Assembly (NCBI GenBank): GCA_905221605.1 | Contig: CAJNDS010000829.1 | Span: forward strand, 1 to 25,000 | Origin: Symbiodinium natans | Lineage: Eukaryota > Sar > Dinophyceae > Suessiales > Symbiodiniaceae | Length of the DNA: 25,000 nt | Direction of reading: 5' to 3' | Part shown: one piece after another, positions 9,554 through 18,450 of the stretch | How positions within the stretch are numbered: position 1 is the stretch's first letter | How the letters are laid out: every line of letters starts with the position of its first letter | The notes under the pieces: generated by a model | Database searches by the model: none | Told to the model about the DNA's origin: nothing | The model's input: only the letters and a program-made list of their open reading frames with translations | Translations under genes and position numbers: made by a program

Positions 9554-9631
9554 CCGGAATTAAATAATTTAAATAATTTAAATCTGAAAGGGGTGTTTCG
9601 GATTTAAATTATTTAAATTATTTAATTCTGG
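9554..9631. repeat. AT-rich palindrome, 31-bp arms
   Basis: The left arm at 9554-9584 starts CCGGAATTAAATAATTTAAA. The right arm at 9601-9631 is its complement with one mismatch. The 16-nt middle can extend the stem by GAAA/TTTC, leaving a loop of about six bases. A C run borders it on the left and a G-rich run on the right. Confidence 0.95.
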
Positions 9632-9705
9632 AAGGGGAAGGGGCGGTTTGCGGAGTTTTGGGTGTATGGGTCTAGGTGGTGAATATTTGAGTACTTTTTC
9701 AAACT

Positions 9706-10030
9706 GAAGATGATGGAAGATGATGCTCCGAGATGATGGAAGATGATGCTCCGAGATGATGGAAGATGATGCTCCGAGATGATGGAAGATGACGCTCCGA
9801 GATGATGGGAGATGATGCCCGGAGATGATGGGAGATGATGCCCGGAGATGATGGGAGATGAAGAAGATGATTGATGAAGATGATGAAGATGATGAAGATG
9901 ATGCTCCAAGATGAGGGGTGATAGCACATCATGAGAGAGGATGAGGGATGGGAGGGGATGGGGGAGATGACGGGAGATGATGAAGATGATGGTGGATGAT
10001 GGAGATGATGGGGGATGATGGGGGATGATG
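9706..10030 (+). repeat. GATGATGG minisatellite (23-bp unit, degrading)
   Basis: A 23-bp unit AGATGATGGAAGATGATGCT-CCG is repeated at about 9715-9850 with GCTCCG or GCCCGG endings. It decays into irregular GATGAAGATGATGG and GGATGATGGGG to 10030. On the minus strand it gives an open Ser/His/Ile-rich frame with no independent support as a gene. Confidence 0.92.
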
Positions 10031-10902
10031 GGAGGCTGCCCGGCAAAATTTGGCCAAATCGAGCCGCGCATTTCTCAGCGCGTACGACGAGCAGCCCGAT
10101 TTGGCCAAATTTTTGCCCGCAGACTGCCCGGCAAAATTTGGCCAAATCGAGCCGCGATAGTTTAAATAATTTCGGGCCTCCAGAAAGGCGCGGCTCGATT
10201 TGGCCAGATTTTGCCGGGCAGTCTGCGGGCAAAATTTGGCCAAATCGGGCTGCTCGTCGAACGTGATGAGAAATGCGCGGCTCGATTTGGCCAAATTTTG
10301 CCGGGCAGCCTCCGGGCAAAATTTTGCCAAATCGAGCCACGCATTTCTCATGGCATACGAAGGGCAGCCCGATTTGGCCAAATTTTGCCCGGAAGCTGCC
10401 CGGCAAAATTTGGCCAAATCGAGCCGCGATAGTTTAAAAATTTCGGGCCTTCAGAAAGGCGCGGCTCGATTTGGCCAAATTTTGCCCGGAGGCTGCCCGG
10501 CAAAATTTGGCCAAATCGAGCCGCGCATTTCTCATCGCGTTCGACGAGCAGCCCGATTTGGCCAAATTTTGCCCGCAGACTGCCCGGCAAAATCTGGCCA
10601 AATCGAGCCGCGCCTTTCTGGAGGCCCGAAATTATTTAAACTATCGCGGCTCGGTTTGGCCAAATTTTGCCGGGAAGTCTGCGGGCAAAATTTGGCCAAA
10701 TCGGGCTGCTCGTCGTACGCGCTGAGAAATGCGCGGCTCGATTTGGCCAAATTTTGCCGGGCAGCCTCCGGGCAAAACTTGGCCAAATCGAGCCGCGCAT
10801 TTCTCATGGCATACGAAGAGCAACCCGATTTGGCCAAATTTTGCCCGCAGGCTGCCCGGCAAAATTTGGCCAAATCGAGCCGCCATAGTTTAAATAATTT
10901 CG
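10031..10902. repeat. Palindromic TTTGGCCAAA repeat cluster with large inverted repeat
   Basis: About 19 copies of a TTTGGCCAAA-type palindromic core occur every 35-60 bp. They are flanked by TCGAGCCGCG or TCGGGCTGCTC on one side and TTTTGCCGGGCAG or TTTTGCCCGCAG on the other. The block 10031-10338 is the reverse complement of 10463-10769 with few differences, around an axis near 10400. For example, 10151-10194 and 10607-10650 are exact complements. The 10771-10902 part directly repeats 10312-10455. Long open frames on both strands (up to 256 codons at 10200-10970 and 235 at 9699-10406) exist because the repeat contains few stops. Confidence 0.93.
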
Positions 10903-12870
10903 TTCAATTAGTTCATTCATTTCCAAATGGGGGGGATTCCCCAGCCCCCACCCCCCCCCTTTGGAAATAAATGAATTAATTGAATTAATTGAATTAATTG
11001 AAATAATTGAATTAATTCAATTAATTCATTTATTTCCAAAGGGGGGGTGGAATTAATTGAATTAATTGAATTAATTGAATTAATTCAATTAATTCAATTA
11101 ATTCAATTATTTCCAAATGGGGGGATTCCCCAGCCCCCACCCCTCCCCCCCCTTTGGAAATAAATGAATTAATTGAATTAATTGAATTAATTGAAATAAT
11201 TGAATTAATTCAATTAATTCAATTAATTCCCCCCCCCTTTGGAAATAAATGAATTAATTGAATTAATTGAATTAATTGAATTAATTCAATTAATTCAATT
11301 AATTCAATTAATTCATTTATTTCCAAAGGGGGGGGGGGGGGGGTGGGGGCTTGGGTAAATCCTGAATTTACTTCATAATTCATTAATTCAATTAATTCAT
11401 TTTATTCCAAAGGGGGCGGGGTGGGGCTGGGGAATCCCCCCCATATTGGAATAAATGAATTAATTGAATTCATTGAATTAATTTAATAATTGAAATAAAT
11501 GAATTAATTGAATTAATTGAATTCATTGAATTAATTCAATTAATTCAATTAATTCAATTAATTCCACCCCCCCTTTGGAAATAAATGAATTAATTGAATT
11601 AATTGAATTAATTGAATTAATTGAATTAATTCAATTAATTCATTTATTTCCAAAGGGGGGGGAGGGGTGGGGGCTGGGGAATCCCCCCCATTTGGAAATA
11701 AATGAATTAATTGAATTAATTGAATTAATTGAATTAATTGAAATAATTGAATTAATTCAATTAGTTCAATTAATTCCACCTCCCCTTTGGAAATAAATGA
11801 ATTAATTGAATTAATTGAATTAATTGAATTAATTGAATTAATTCAATTAATTCAATTAATTCAATTAATTGAATTAATTGAATTAATTCAATTAATTCAA
11901 TTAATTCCACCTCCCCTTTGGAAATAAATGAATTAATTGAATTAATTGAATTAATTCAATTATTTCAATTAATTCAATTAATTCATTTATTTCCAAATGG
12001 GGGGTGGGGGCTGGGGAATCCTCCTCCCCCCAATACTAAACCACGAGCCCGGGCCTCCCCCCAATACTAAATCACGAGCCCGGGCCTCCCCCCAATACTA
12101 AATTACGAGCCCGGGCCTTCCCGCAATACTAAATCACGAGCCCGGGCCTCCCCCCAATACTAAATCACGAGCCCGGGCTAAATCACGAGCCCGGCCTCCA
12201 AATTACGAGGCCGGGCCTCCCCCCAATACTAAATCACGAGCCCGGGCCTCCCCCCAATACTAAATCACGAGCCCGGGCCTCCCCGCAATACTAATTTACG
12301 AGCCCGGAATGGTGCCCCCCCCCATTTGGAATTAATTGAATTAATTGAATTAATTGAATTAATTGAATTAAATTGAATTAATTGAATTAATTCAATTAAT
12401 TCACCCCCCATTTGGAATTAATTGAATTAATTGAATTAATTCAATTAATTCCATTAATTCAATTAATTCCATTAATTCATTTAATTCAATTAATTCCAAA
12501 AGGGGGGGGGGGGTGAATTAATTCAATTAATTCAATTATTTCCAAATGGTGCCCCCCCCCCGCCCCCAGCCCCGAGCCCCCCACCCCCCCATTTGGAATT
12601 AATTGAATTAATTGAATTAATTGAATTAATTGAATTAATTGAATTAACTGAATTAATTGAATTAATTCAATTAATTCACCCCTCATTTGGAATTAATTGA
12701 ATTAATTCAATTAATTCAATTAATTCCATTAATTCAATTAATTCCATTAATTCATTTAATTCAATTAATTCCAAAAGGGGTGGGTGAATTAATTGAATTT
12801 ATTCAATTAATTCAATTAATTCAACCTCCCCAAGTGTAAATAAATGAATTAATTGAATTAATTGAATTAA
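10903..12870. repeat. Alternating AT-rich and GC-rich palindromic modules
   Basis: AT blocks consist of the 9-mer AATTAATTG that switches within the block to its complement CAATTAATT, so each block is palindromic. Many end in TTTGGAAATAAATGAATT and its complement. Blocks are separated by short G/C runs framed by CCAAA and TTTGG, for example near 10923-10965, 11037-11049, 11115-11158, 11227-11242, 11324-11350, 11409-11450, 11564-11578, 11650-11695, 11775-11790, 11907-11922 and 11994-12033. The pattern resumes at 12310-12840. One frame on each strand is open (Glu-Leu-Ile or Gln-Leu-Ile repeats) purely as a consequence of the 9-bp period. Confidence 0.95.
12021..12308 (+). repeat. 31-bp tandem array inside the AT/GC module region
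   Basis: The unit is CCTCCCCCCAATACTAAATC then ACGAGCCCGGG. There are about eight full units and two truncated ones (near 12177-12213). Variants are mostly single-base (AAATTACGAG, CCGCAATAC). It has no variable spacers and interrupts the AATTAATTG blocks, which resume at about 12325. Confidence 0.95.
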
Positions 12871-12896
12871 ATTCTGTCTTGGCAACCCTACAGAAC

Positions 12897-13004
12897 CTAA
12901 AATAGGGTCTATTTGGAAGTTGTCTCTTGTAAATAAGTATACGTTTTGGGGCCTGATTTCCTCTTTAAAACACAAGTCTCAGCTTCCAAATAGACCCTAT
13001 TTAA
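12897..13004. mobile_element. MITE-like foldback element (candidate)
   Basis: Inverted arms lie at 12897-12930 and 12972-13004, about 34 bp each. An identical 20-bp core AAATAGGGTCTATTTGGAAG (complement at 12982-13001) is followed by a less conserved portion. The intervening 41 bp include GTATACGTTTTGGGGCC. A solitary copy of one arm lies at 3194-3219, and a partial match (GGGTCTATTTG) occurs near 23140. A long C run abuts the right end at 13013-13027. There is no coding capacity and no clear target-site duplication, so non-autonomous element is an inference. Confidence 0.5.
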
Positions 13005-13012
13005 GCTGCACA

Positions 13013-13790
13013 CCCCCCCCCCCCCCCACTTGTCGCTTGCTCCTATACTTGCTGGGACTCTGGGGCCAGGACAACTCTGGGGTCTAGGGCGTCTTTGACT
13101 CCCCTAAAAGCCAGGGAGACTGTGGGACCCCCCTTTTGCTGAGACCCCCCCTCCTCCTTTTTTGAGGCCTTTCCCAGAAACCCTCTTTCCCTGCCGAGGC
13201 GGCGCTCGCAAGCGTTTACAATTACACCACCGAAAACCCCTTCCAGTAGAGGGGCACTACGTGATGTGGAGTCCAACAAAGCAGGATTTATGAGCCGACC
13301 ATAGAGGACGGACAAGTGTTTTCCTCCCACCCCGCCCCCCTCCCACCCCCCCGCCCCCCACCCAACTTGTTTGTTCCTACTCCCGCCTTCGGTACCCTCT
13401 CTTGCCTGCCAATGAGCTATTCCTCCCCCCCACCCTGCCTTACTCTCTTCTCTTTCGGCTCCCCGATCGCCCCGTCCTGCTTCCTTTTGTGCTGCGCGGC
13501 AAGCCTGCCTCCCCTCCCCCTCCCCTCCTTCCCTGCTCCAACTGAAGTTCACCAAATATTTGTACTTCGTTTTCTTACGTAACAGTATGTGAGGCAGGCC
13601 TCTTTACCTGCTCCTCTATGCCTGCCTGCTCCACCCGCAAATATCCCCTTGCCCCCCTGCCTACCCCTTACTAACCCCCTCCCCTGTCTCCTCTTCAACC
13701 CTCCACCTCGAACACTTTCCTACACCTCTCCTACCCCTCTTTCTCTTCCTCCCCTCCCCCTCCCTCGGGGTCAGTCTGGGATTTAAGGTT
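13013..13790. other. Pyrimidine-rich (C-rich) tract
   Basis: The plus strand is strongly C/T-rich, with runs such as CCCCCCTCCCACCCCCCCG, especially at 13130-13170, 13320-13370 and 13500-13790. A more balanced island at 13190-13315 reads on the minus strand as a continuous stretch including LINPALLDSTSRSAPLLEGV, inside a 170-codon open frame (13043-13555). I recognise no family. The Gly/Glu/Arg-rich remainder of that frame is what a pyrimidine-rich complement gives by chance, so no gene is called. Confidence 0.5.
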
Positions 13791-13794
13791 CCAA

Positions 13795-13855
13795 GTTTAG
13801 GGTTTAGGGGTTTCGGATTTGAGTTTGAGTCTTGGAGTTGAGGGTTTCGTCTGAG
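13795..13855 (+). repeat. Degenerate telomeric-type repeat
   Basis: Two recognisable units (GTTTAGGGTTTAGGGGTTT) pass into loose G/T-rich derivatives (GGATTTGAGTTTGAG, TTGAGGGTTTCG). It is probably a decayed interstitial telomeric block at the boundary of the C-rich tract. Confidence 0.6.
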
Positions 13856-14089
13856 TGCACGGAGTTGCGGTTCAAGCTCTCAATCCAGCCCATGTAGCGC
13901 TAGCACTTGTGCGGAAACCTTGCCTCGCTGCCCGAGGCGGGCCAAGTAACGTCGCGTAAACCTTGATGTGCAAGTAAACGTTCATCTCTCGCCAGTTTTT
14001 TCCGAAAGGCAACGGAACTTGTTGTTCACGGATCGAAAATGTGAGAACGGGACCTGGAGCGTGCGGCTTCTTGCATGAAAGGACGCAAG

Positions 14090-14430
14090 CCCTACTCCTC
14101 GAGCCAGCGGATGCAAGCCACCGAGCCACCGGACGCATCGAGCCACCGAACACGCAAGCAACCGGATGCAGCCACCACACATGCACTGCACCGAGCCAAC
14201 GCGTTGAATCACCACACCACGCCAAGCTATCGAGTAACCGACGTGAGCCTCCAGATTCAGTCACCAAGCCACCCAATACTGGCCCAATACCAAGCCAGTG
14301 GCCTCCGAGCCATCGCCTTGAGCCACGACACGCGTGAGCCATGGAGCCACCAGATTCAGATTGACACGAAGCACAGGACGAGCCACCGAACCGCCGCATC
14401 ACCGGCCACGGGATTGAGCCACCATGGACA
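14090..14430. repeat. Degenerate GAGCCACC-type short repeat tract
   Basis: The words GAGCCACC, GAGCCATC, CAGCCACC and GAGCCAAC recur at irregular 10-30 bp spacing. Open frames on both strands span it (14075-14479 plus; 13872-14402 minus, with Gly-Gly-Ser-rich text) and reflect the repeat. No domain is recognised. Confidence 0.55.
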
Positions 14431-14784
14431 CGTGAACCAGGAAGCCATGCTCAGATCTGGGCGGGGCACACCTAATTGAAAACGCGAGAACCTACTCAGT
14501 CAGGGATTGCCCCGCACAGATGTCATGCCCCTTCGGACTTCGCAAGCGACTTCCCACATGCAATGCAGAAACTGCGCCGTGAAACGCGCTTGCTCAAGCA
14601 GCCATGCTTCTCACCAAAGCCAAGCTCTGTGTTTGTCAGGAGCCCTGATCTTACCCAAATGAAGGGAGACCTGAGGAGACGGAGACAAGGAGTCCAGAAA
14701 CCCAGAAAAGACCGTCCGCATGCCCAACCCGGCAACAGTCACCAGAGTGCCGGCAATCCTTAAATGAATTTCGAATCCAAAGTG

Positions 14785-14870
14785 TTTATGTGTATGCATA
14801 TATATATATACACATCTATCTATATATAGATATGCAAGCATATATATATATATATATGTAAATACACAGA
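14785..14870. repeat. AT microsatellite with local dyad
   Basis: TA runs at 14797-14810, 14820-14832 and 14840-14858 are separated by ACACATCTATC and GATATGCAAGCA. The latter words give imperfect inverted symmetry. Confidence 0.85.
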
Positions 14871-15159
14871 TAGAAATGTTCACCCCCATGAAAACAGGAA
14901 GGGCTCTCTCCTTCCGGGAATGTGCAGATTGCGCTCAACGGCAGGTAATCTGGCTTTGCACTTCAGTCGCCACAACACATGTTGCAACGAAAGGGAGCTG
15001 AGACGGCCCTTCGACTCTGAAAACGGAGAAATACATCCAAAGATGCGAGGAGAAATCGGGCTTCAGGTCAAACGGACTGTTTTGGGTTCTCCCAAGGTTT
15101 TTGCGAAAATGTTCCGCTCCTTGAGGGCCCTTGACACATGCACCTCTAGTAGCTGAAAT

Positions 15160-15270
15160 CTAGCAAACCATCGGACTCTTGCCATGAATCGCAGCAGAGC
15201 CGACGACACCAAGGTCGGAGTCGAGCATGATCTGCGCGTCGGACAATGCGGTCACCACTCGGCCATAAGC
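15160..15270 (-). pseudogene. PAS-like exon or relic (candidate)
   Basis: On the minus strand, directly after the (CCCTAAA)n tract and the bases CTGCAG, a 36-codon open stretch runs to a TAG at 15162-15160. It contains ALSDAQIMLDSDLGVVG. Its pattern, a short helix with an invariant-looking D then LD-S-DL--V, resembles the first strands of PAS-type sensor modules that follow the membrane domain in dinoflagellate cyclase-like proteins as I recall them. It has the same orientation as the membrane ORF at 15448-16155. If CTGCAG is an acceptor (AG at 15272-15271), the telomeric block would lie inside an intron. The early stop and lack of an obvious continuation argue for a decayed copy; a short exon ending before the TAG is the alternative. 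No search was possible. Confidence 0.3.
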
Positions 15271-15274
15271 CTGC

Positions 15275-15331
15275 AGGGTTTAGGGTTTAGGGTTTAGGGT
15301 TTAGGGTTTAGGGTTTAGGGTTTAGGGTTTT
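15275..15331 (+). repeat. Interstitial telomeric repeat block 5, (TTTAGGG)8
   Basis: Eight uninterrupted TTTAGGG units, the cleanest block in the window. It lies between the PAS-like stretch (15160-15270) and the membrane-protein ORF (15448-16155), both on the minus strand. Confidence 0.96.
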
Positions 15332-15447
15332 AGTGTCTCAGAGCCGAGTTGAAGCTTAATCGGTTTTGGGTTGACATGTGTCGACATGCGCTGCAAGCGC
15401 CTCTGCTTGCGCCCTCTCCATCAATCCCCCCGATCTCTCGCATCCTT

Positions 15448-16155
15448 CTAAACTAAGACCACCGGCCCAGCCTCGCAGAGTGTGATCGTGCTTCTCTGCA
15501 TCCAGAAATCCAGGGCAGAAGCAACCGACACTGCTGCAAAGAAGGCCATGCAATCCGAGATGAGCAGCTGCACCAAGCTGTGTAGTTGGTGATCGGCACT
15601 GTGCTCTGAAGGCTGTGCGGCGGGAGGAATGCAGGCGGATATGTGGCACCACACTGCTATCCCAGTGCTAGCAAGGCTCAACCTAACACTGTTCGTGTAG
15701 TCAAGTAGCAGGGCACTGGCCGGAAGGAGCCAAAGGCCAAAGCTAGAGGCATGACCGCGTGGAAAGACCACGCACATGACTGACAGCAGTTGCCAGCAAA
15801 GCCCAACACTCTGCAATTGCGAGGGTGTCAGCTTTACGACCCTTGATGAAAGCCACAAACAAGACAAGTGCAGCACCCACAACGCCCAAACCACTGGCGA
15901 TCCGGCAATCTGGGTGGCTGTACTGTCAGGTGTCCAAAGCAAAACTCCAGTCAGCATCATCATGATGAGCACGAGCCCATCAGAGCCAGAGCCGGCAGCA
16001 ATTTGAACGAGTACAACGTGCGTTATGCGCGGATTCTCCATGGACACTTCTCGCTCCCAGTCTGGCCAGCAACGTCTGGCCACCGCTCTCGCTACCAAGT
16101 GTAGCAGCACAGAGCAGCAACAGGAAGCAATGAATAGCGCAACCATAATCTCCAT
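15448..16155 (-). CDS. Multi-pass membrane protein fragment (possible exon)
   Basis: A 235-codon open frame that reads convincingly as a polytopic membrane protein. Hydrophobic segments fall at about residues 4-25, 58-74, 84-106, 115-131, 138-152, 158-176 and 193-216, separated by short polar loops with charged WPDWEREVSMENPR near 30-43. The last segment ends in DFWMQRSTITL. Six or seven spans with no catalytic motif suggest only the membrane part of a larger protein. An in-frame TAG lies a few codons upstream of the first ATG (in TCCTTGTAG), which could equally be a splice acceptor. After the last helix a second frame on the same strand has a charged stretch containing ERAQAEALAAHVDT (down to about 15356), as expected of a linker reached through an intron or a frameshift. 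I infer an exon or relic of a membrane-anchored PAS/cyclase-like sensor. Function is not established. Confidence 0.5.
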   Translation of the reverse strand: MEIMVALFIASCCCSVLLHLVARAVARRCWPDWEREVSMENPRITHVVLVQIAAGSGSDGLVLIMMMLTGVLLWTPDSTATQIAGSPVVWALWVLHLSCLWLSSRVVKLTPSQLQSVGLCWQLLSVMCVVFPRGHASSFGLWLLPASALLLDYTNSVRLSLASTGIAVWCHISACIPPAAQPSEHSADHQLHSLVQLLISDCMAFFAAVSVASALDFWMQRSTITLCEAGPVVLV

Positions 16156-16640
16156 CCCGTACGCGGGCCCAGGCTACAAGGAGCCAAGGCCCCAAACCTC
16201 TTCGATCTACGTTCGGCAGCCAGAATTGCATCGAAGATCACAGATCAAGGGAAATGACCCTCAGATACTCGCAAATCGCAATCAGACATGATGCTCACTT
16301 TCTCCCAAGAAAGCCCAGAGATACCAAGCCAGCAGGCGTCAAAGAAGTGCCGTTTCAGGACGATTTGGCTTCGGATTTGCATCCTCTTAGCTACTTCCTC
16401 CCTTCCCAGTGCAAAGTAACTGTAGCAAAAAACCGCGCACCTAAAGACCAGACTAGGTGTGCTCCATTTCTTTGGCTGCCATACAGAGGACTCCCTCTGC
16501 CCCAAGAAACTGCGCGCCTATCAGCCTGGCTCGAGGAGGCGCCCTGCAAAAAAAAAGCGCGCGAAGGAGGCGCGGCAGGAGGAGTTTTCACAAAGGCCAC
16601 CCCCCCCCCTTGCGCCAAGAGGCAAGGACTCGAGAAATTG
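16156..16640. other. Sequence upstream (minus strand) of the membrane ORF
   Basis: The minus-strand frame at 16245-16505 (86 codons) contains EEVAKRMQIRSQIVLKR and could be an N-terminal cytosolic exon of the membrane protein, but nothing confirms it. A G/C-rich part at 16530-16620 includes AAAAAAAAAGCGCGCG and a C run. No other feature is seen. Confidence 0.3.
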
Positions 16641-16745
16641 AGAGAGAGAGAGAGAAAAAAAAAAAAACACATGTACATATATCTGTATATAGACATGTGT
16701 TGTATATATGTATATATATATATTCTTACATATACATACATGATA
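16640..16745. repeat. (GA)n, A-run and TA microsatellites
   Basis: GAGAGAGAGAGAGAG followed by a run of A, then ACATGTACATATATC, GACATGTG and TA-rich text to 16740. The ACATGT words lie in inverted context. Confidence 0.88.
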
Positions 16746-16849
16746 GACCCTTTCCTTTTGGGGACCTCATCGGGTTAAGGAGCGGCTCGCGAAGGAAGGG
16801 ATGAACGGGCCACGCCCTCGAGGTTCAATCCACAGCCGACTGAAAGTAA

Positions 16850-17510
16850 CAATATACTGATGGTAATGTTTTATAAGAATACAAGAATGAAGTAGTGTAC
16901 TAGTATGGTATGTAGTTTTCTATAAGAATACAATAGTGAAGTAGTATACTAGTATGGTAGAATAAGAGTATAGTCGCATAATCGGAGAAGAGTAAGATAG
17001 TACAATGGTACTATAGTACAATAGTATATTTGCATAATAGCATACATAGTATGCTAGTATACTAGTATAGTGGTAAAATAATATAAAGGTAAAAAAGTGG
17101 AATAGTGAAATGGCATAGTAGTACAATAGTACAATAGTATACACATTTACCTATATACTTATAATCATCTGAAAATATGCATATACTAATAGAACTATCT
17201 GATCAGAAAGTAACACTATTTTGGAATCATATAGTAAAACCAGAATATACACACGTAACAACTGTACAATAATATAGTAATACAATCATGTTAAAATACA
17301 AACAGTATAGATAGATATAGACAGATATACGTATATATATATATAGACAGATATACGTGTATATATATATATTCAAATGAAAAACACTACTATAAGAATG
17401 CATTTAAAACTACTATAAGAAGATATTCACACAACAGTATAATCACATATATACATACATACATACATACATACATACATACATACATACATACATACAT
17501 ACATAAATCT
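16850..17510. repeat. AT-rich degenerate repeats and (CATA)n
   Basis: Loose repeats of AGTACAATAGTATA and TAGTATACTAGTATGGTA occur at 16880-17145. TATACGTATATATATA-type runs at 17320-17375 contain a repeated AGACAGATATACGT. A clean (CATA)n of about 13 units lies at 17451-17505. There are no credible genes; the minus-strand Tyr/Ile/Leu frame at 16920-17144 comes from the repeat. Confidence 0.88.
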
Positions 17511-17914
17511 GCATTAATAGAATGAATGTACTAATAGAATAGCACAATACGACAACCCATCGCAGCACCCAGAAAATCCGCAAGGTGCCTCGAAGTTCTC
17601 GTGATCTCGAGCACCTGTCCAACTGGCCTGAGAGCAGCTGTTCACATGTGGTCAGGGCTCAAAACTATGATCACCCTAACTATTAGGGGCCGCCTTAGAC
17701 AAGCAAGCCCAAGAAGTGCCATAATTTTAGGGAAGCGCCTCTGTTGTCTTCTCTCGAGTGCTGAACTCCACTTGTTCAGAGTCTGATGAGAAGGGGCGCT
17801 TGGAGGCTCTTGGAGGCTCTTGAAAGACGAGAGAGGGCCCTACAACCCTGCCTGCAAAGTCTCGGCAAGGATTAGTACACCACGCTTATATTTGTGCATT
17901 TTGATCTTGGGATA
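17511..17914. other. Short low-copy island between AT-rich tracts
   Basis: Balanced-composition sequence with a small plus-strand open frame (17601-17786, 61 codons) of no recognisable type, and the tandem 13-mer CTTGGAGGCTCTT at about 17799-17825. Flanked on both sides by AT-rich repeats. No gene is called. Confidence 0.45.
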
Positions 17915-18450
17915 TTACTGTATGAGTATATTCTGAAATTCTTGTAACATTTTGTGAGTATATTGTTAGATTGTTTTATTATGTTATTGTCATCTTGCTT
18001 TGTTCTACTGTTATATTGATATAGTGTTCTCTTGTTGTAAAGATATTGCGATATATGTTTAGACTGCTATACTGTTGTATTGTGATATTGTTACATTGTT
18101 ATATTGTGATATTGTGATATTGTCATATGGTTATATTGCTATATTGCTTTATTTTCATATTGTTATATTGCTATATTGTTCTATTGTTACATAGTTCTAT
18201 TGTTATACTGTTATATTGTTCTATTGTTATATTGTTATATTGTTATATTGTTATATTGTTATATTGTTATATTGTTATATTGTTATATTGTTATATTGTT
18301 ATATTGTTATATTGTTATATTGTTATATTGTTATATTGTTATATTGTTATATTGTTATATTGTTATATTGTTATATTGTTGTATTGTTGTATTGTTGTAT
18401 TGTTCTATGATTATATGGATATGTTGCTATACTACTATATTCTAGACTAG
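17915..18450 (+). repeat. (TTATATTG)n 8-bp satellite
   Basis: About 19 near-perfect TTATATTG units at 18225-18378, with progressively diverged flanks on each side (TTGTATTGTGATATTG to the left, TTGTATTG to the right). The 24-bp period in codons leaves all three plus-strand frames open with Tyr/Ile/Leu/Cys repeats (up to 107 codons), which are artefacts. Confidence 0.96.

Noticed and set aside
9699-10406. 235-codon minus-strand open frame
   Set aside because: It crosses two unrelated repeat families (minisatellite and palindromic cluster), and the text merely translates each repeat.
13043-13555. 170-codon minus-strand frame
   Set aside because: Most is Gly/Glu/Arg text from a C-rich plus strand. 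Only about 40 codons look ordered, and I recognise no family.
18127-18450. 107-codon Ile/Leu/Tyr/Cys frame that looks like a membrane protein
   Set aside because: It is the translation of (TTATATTG)n and is open in all three plus-strand frames.
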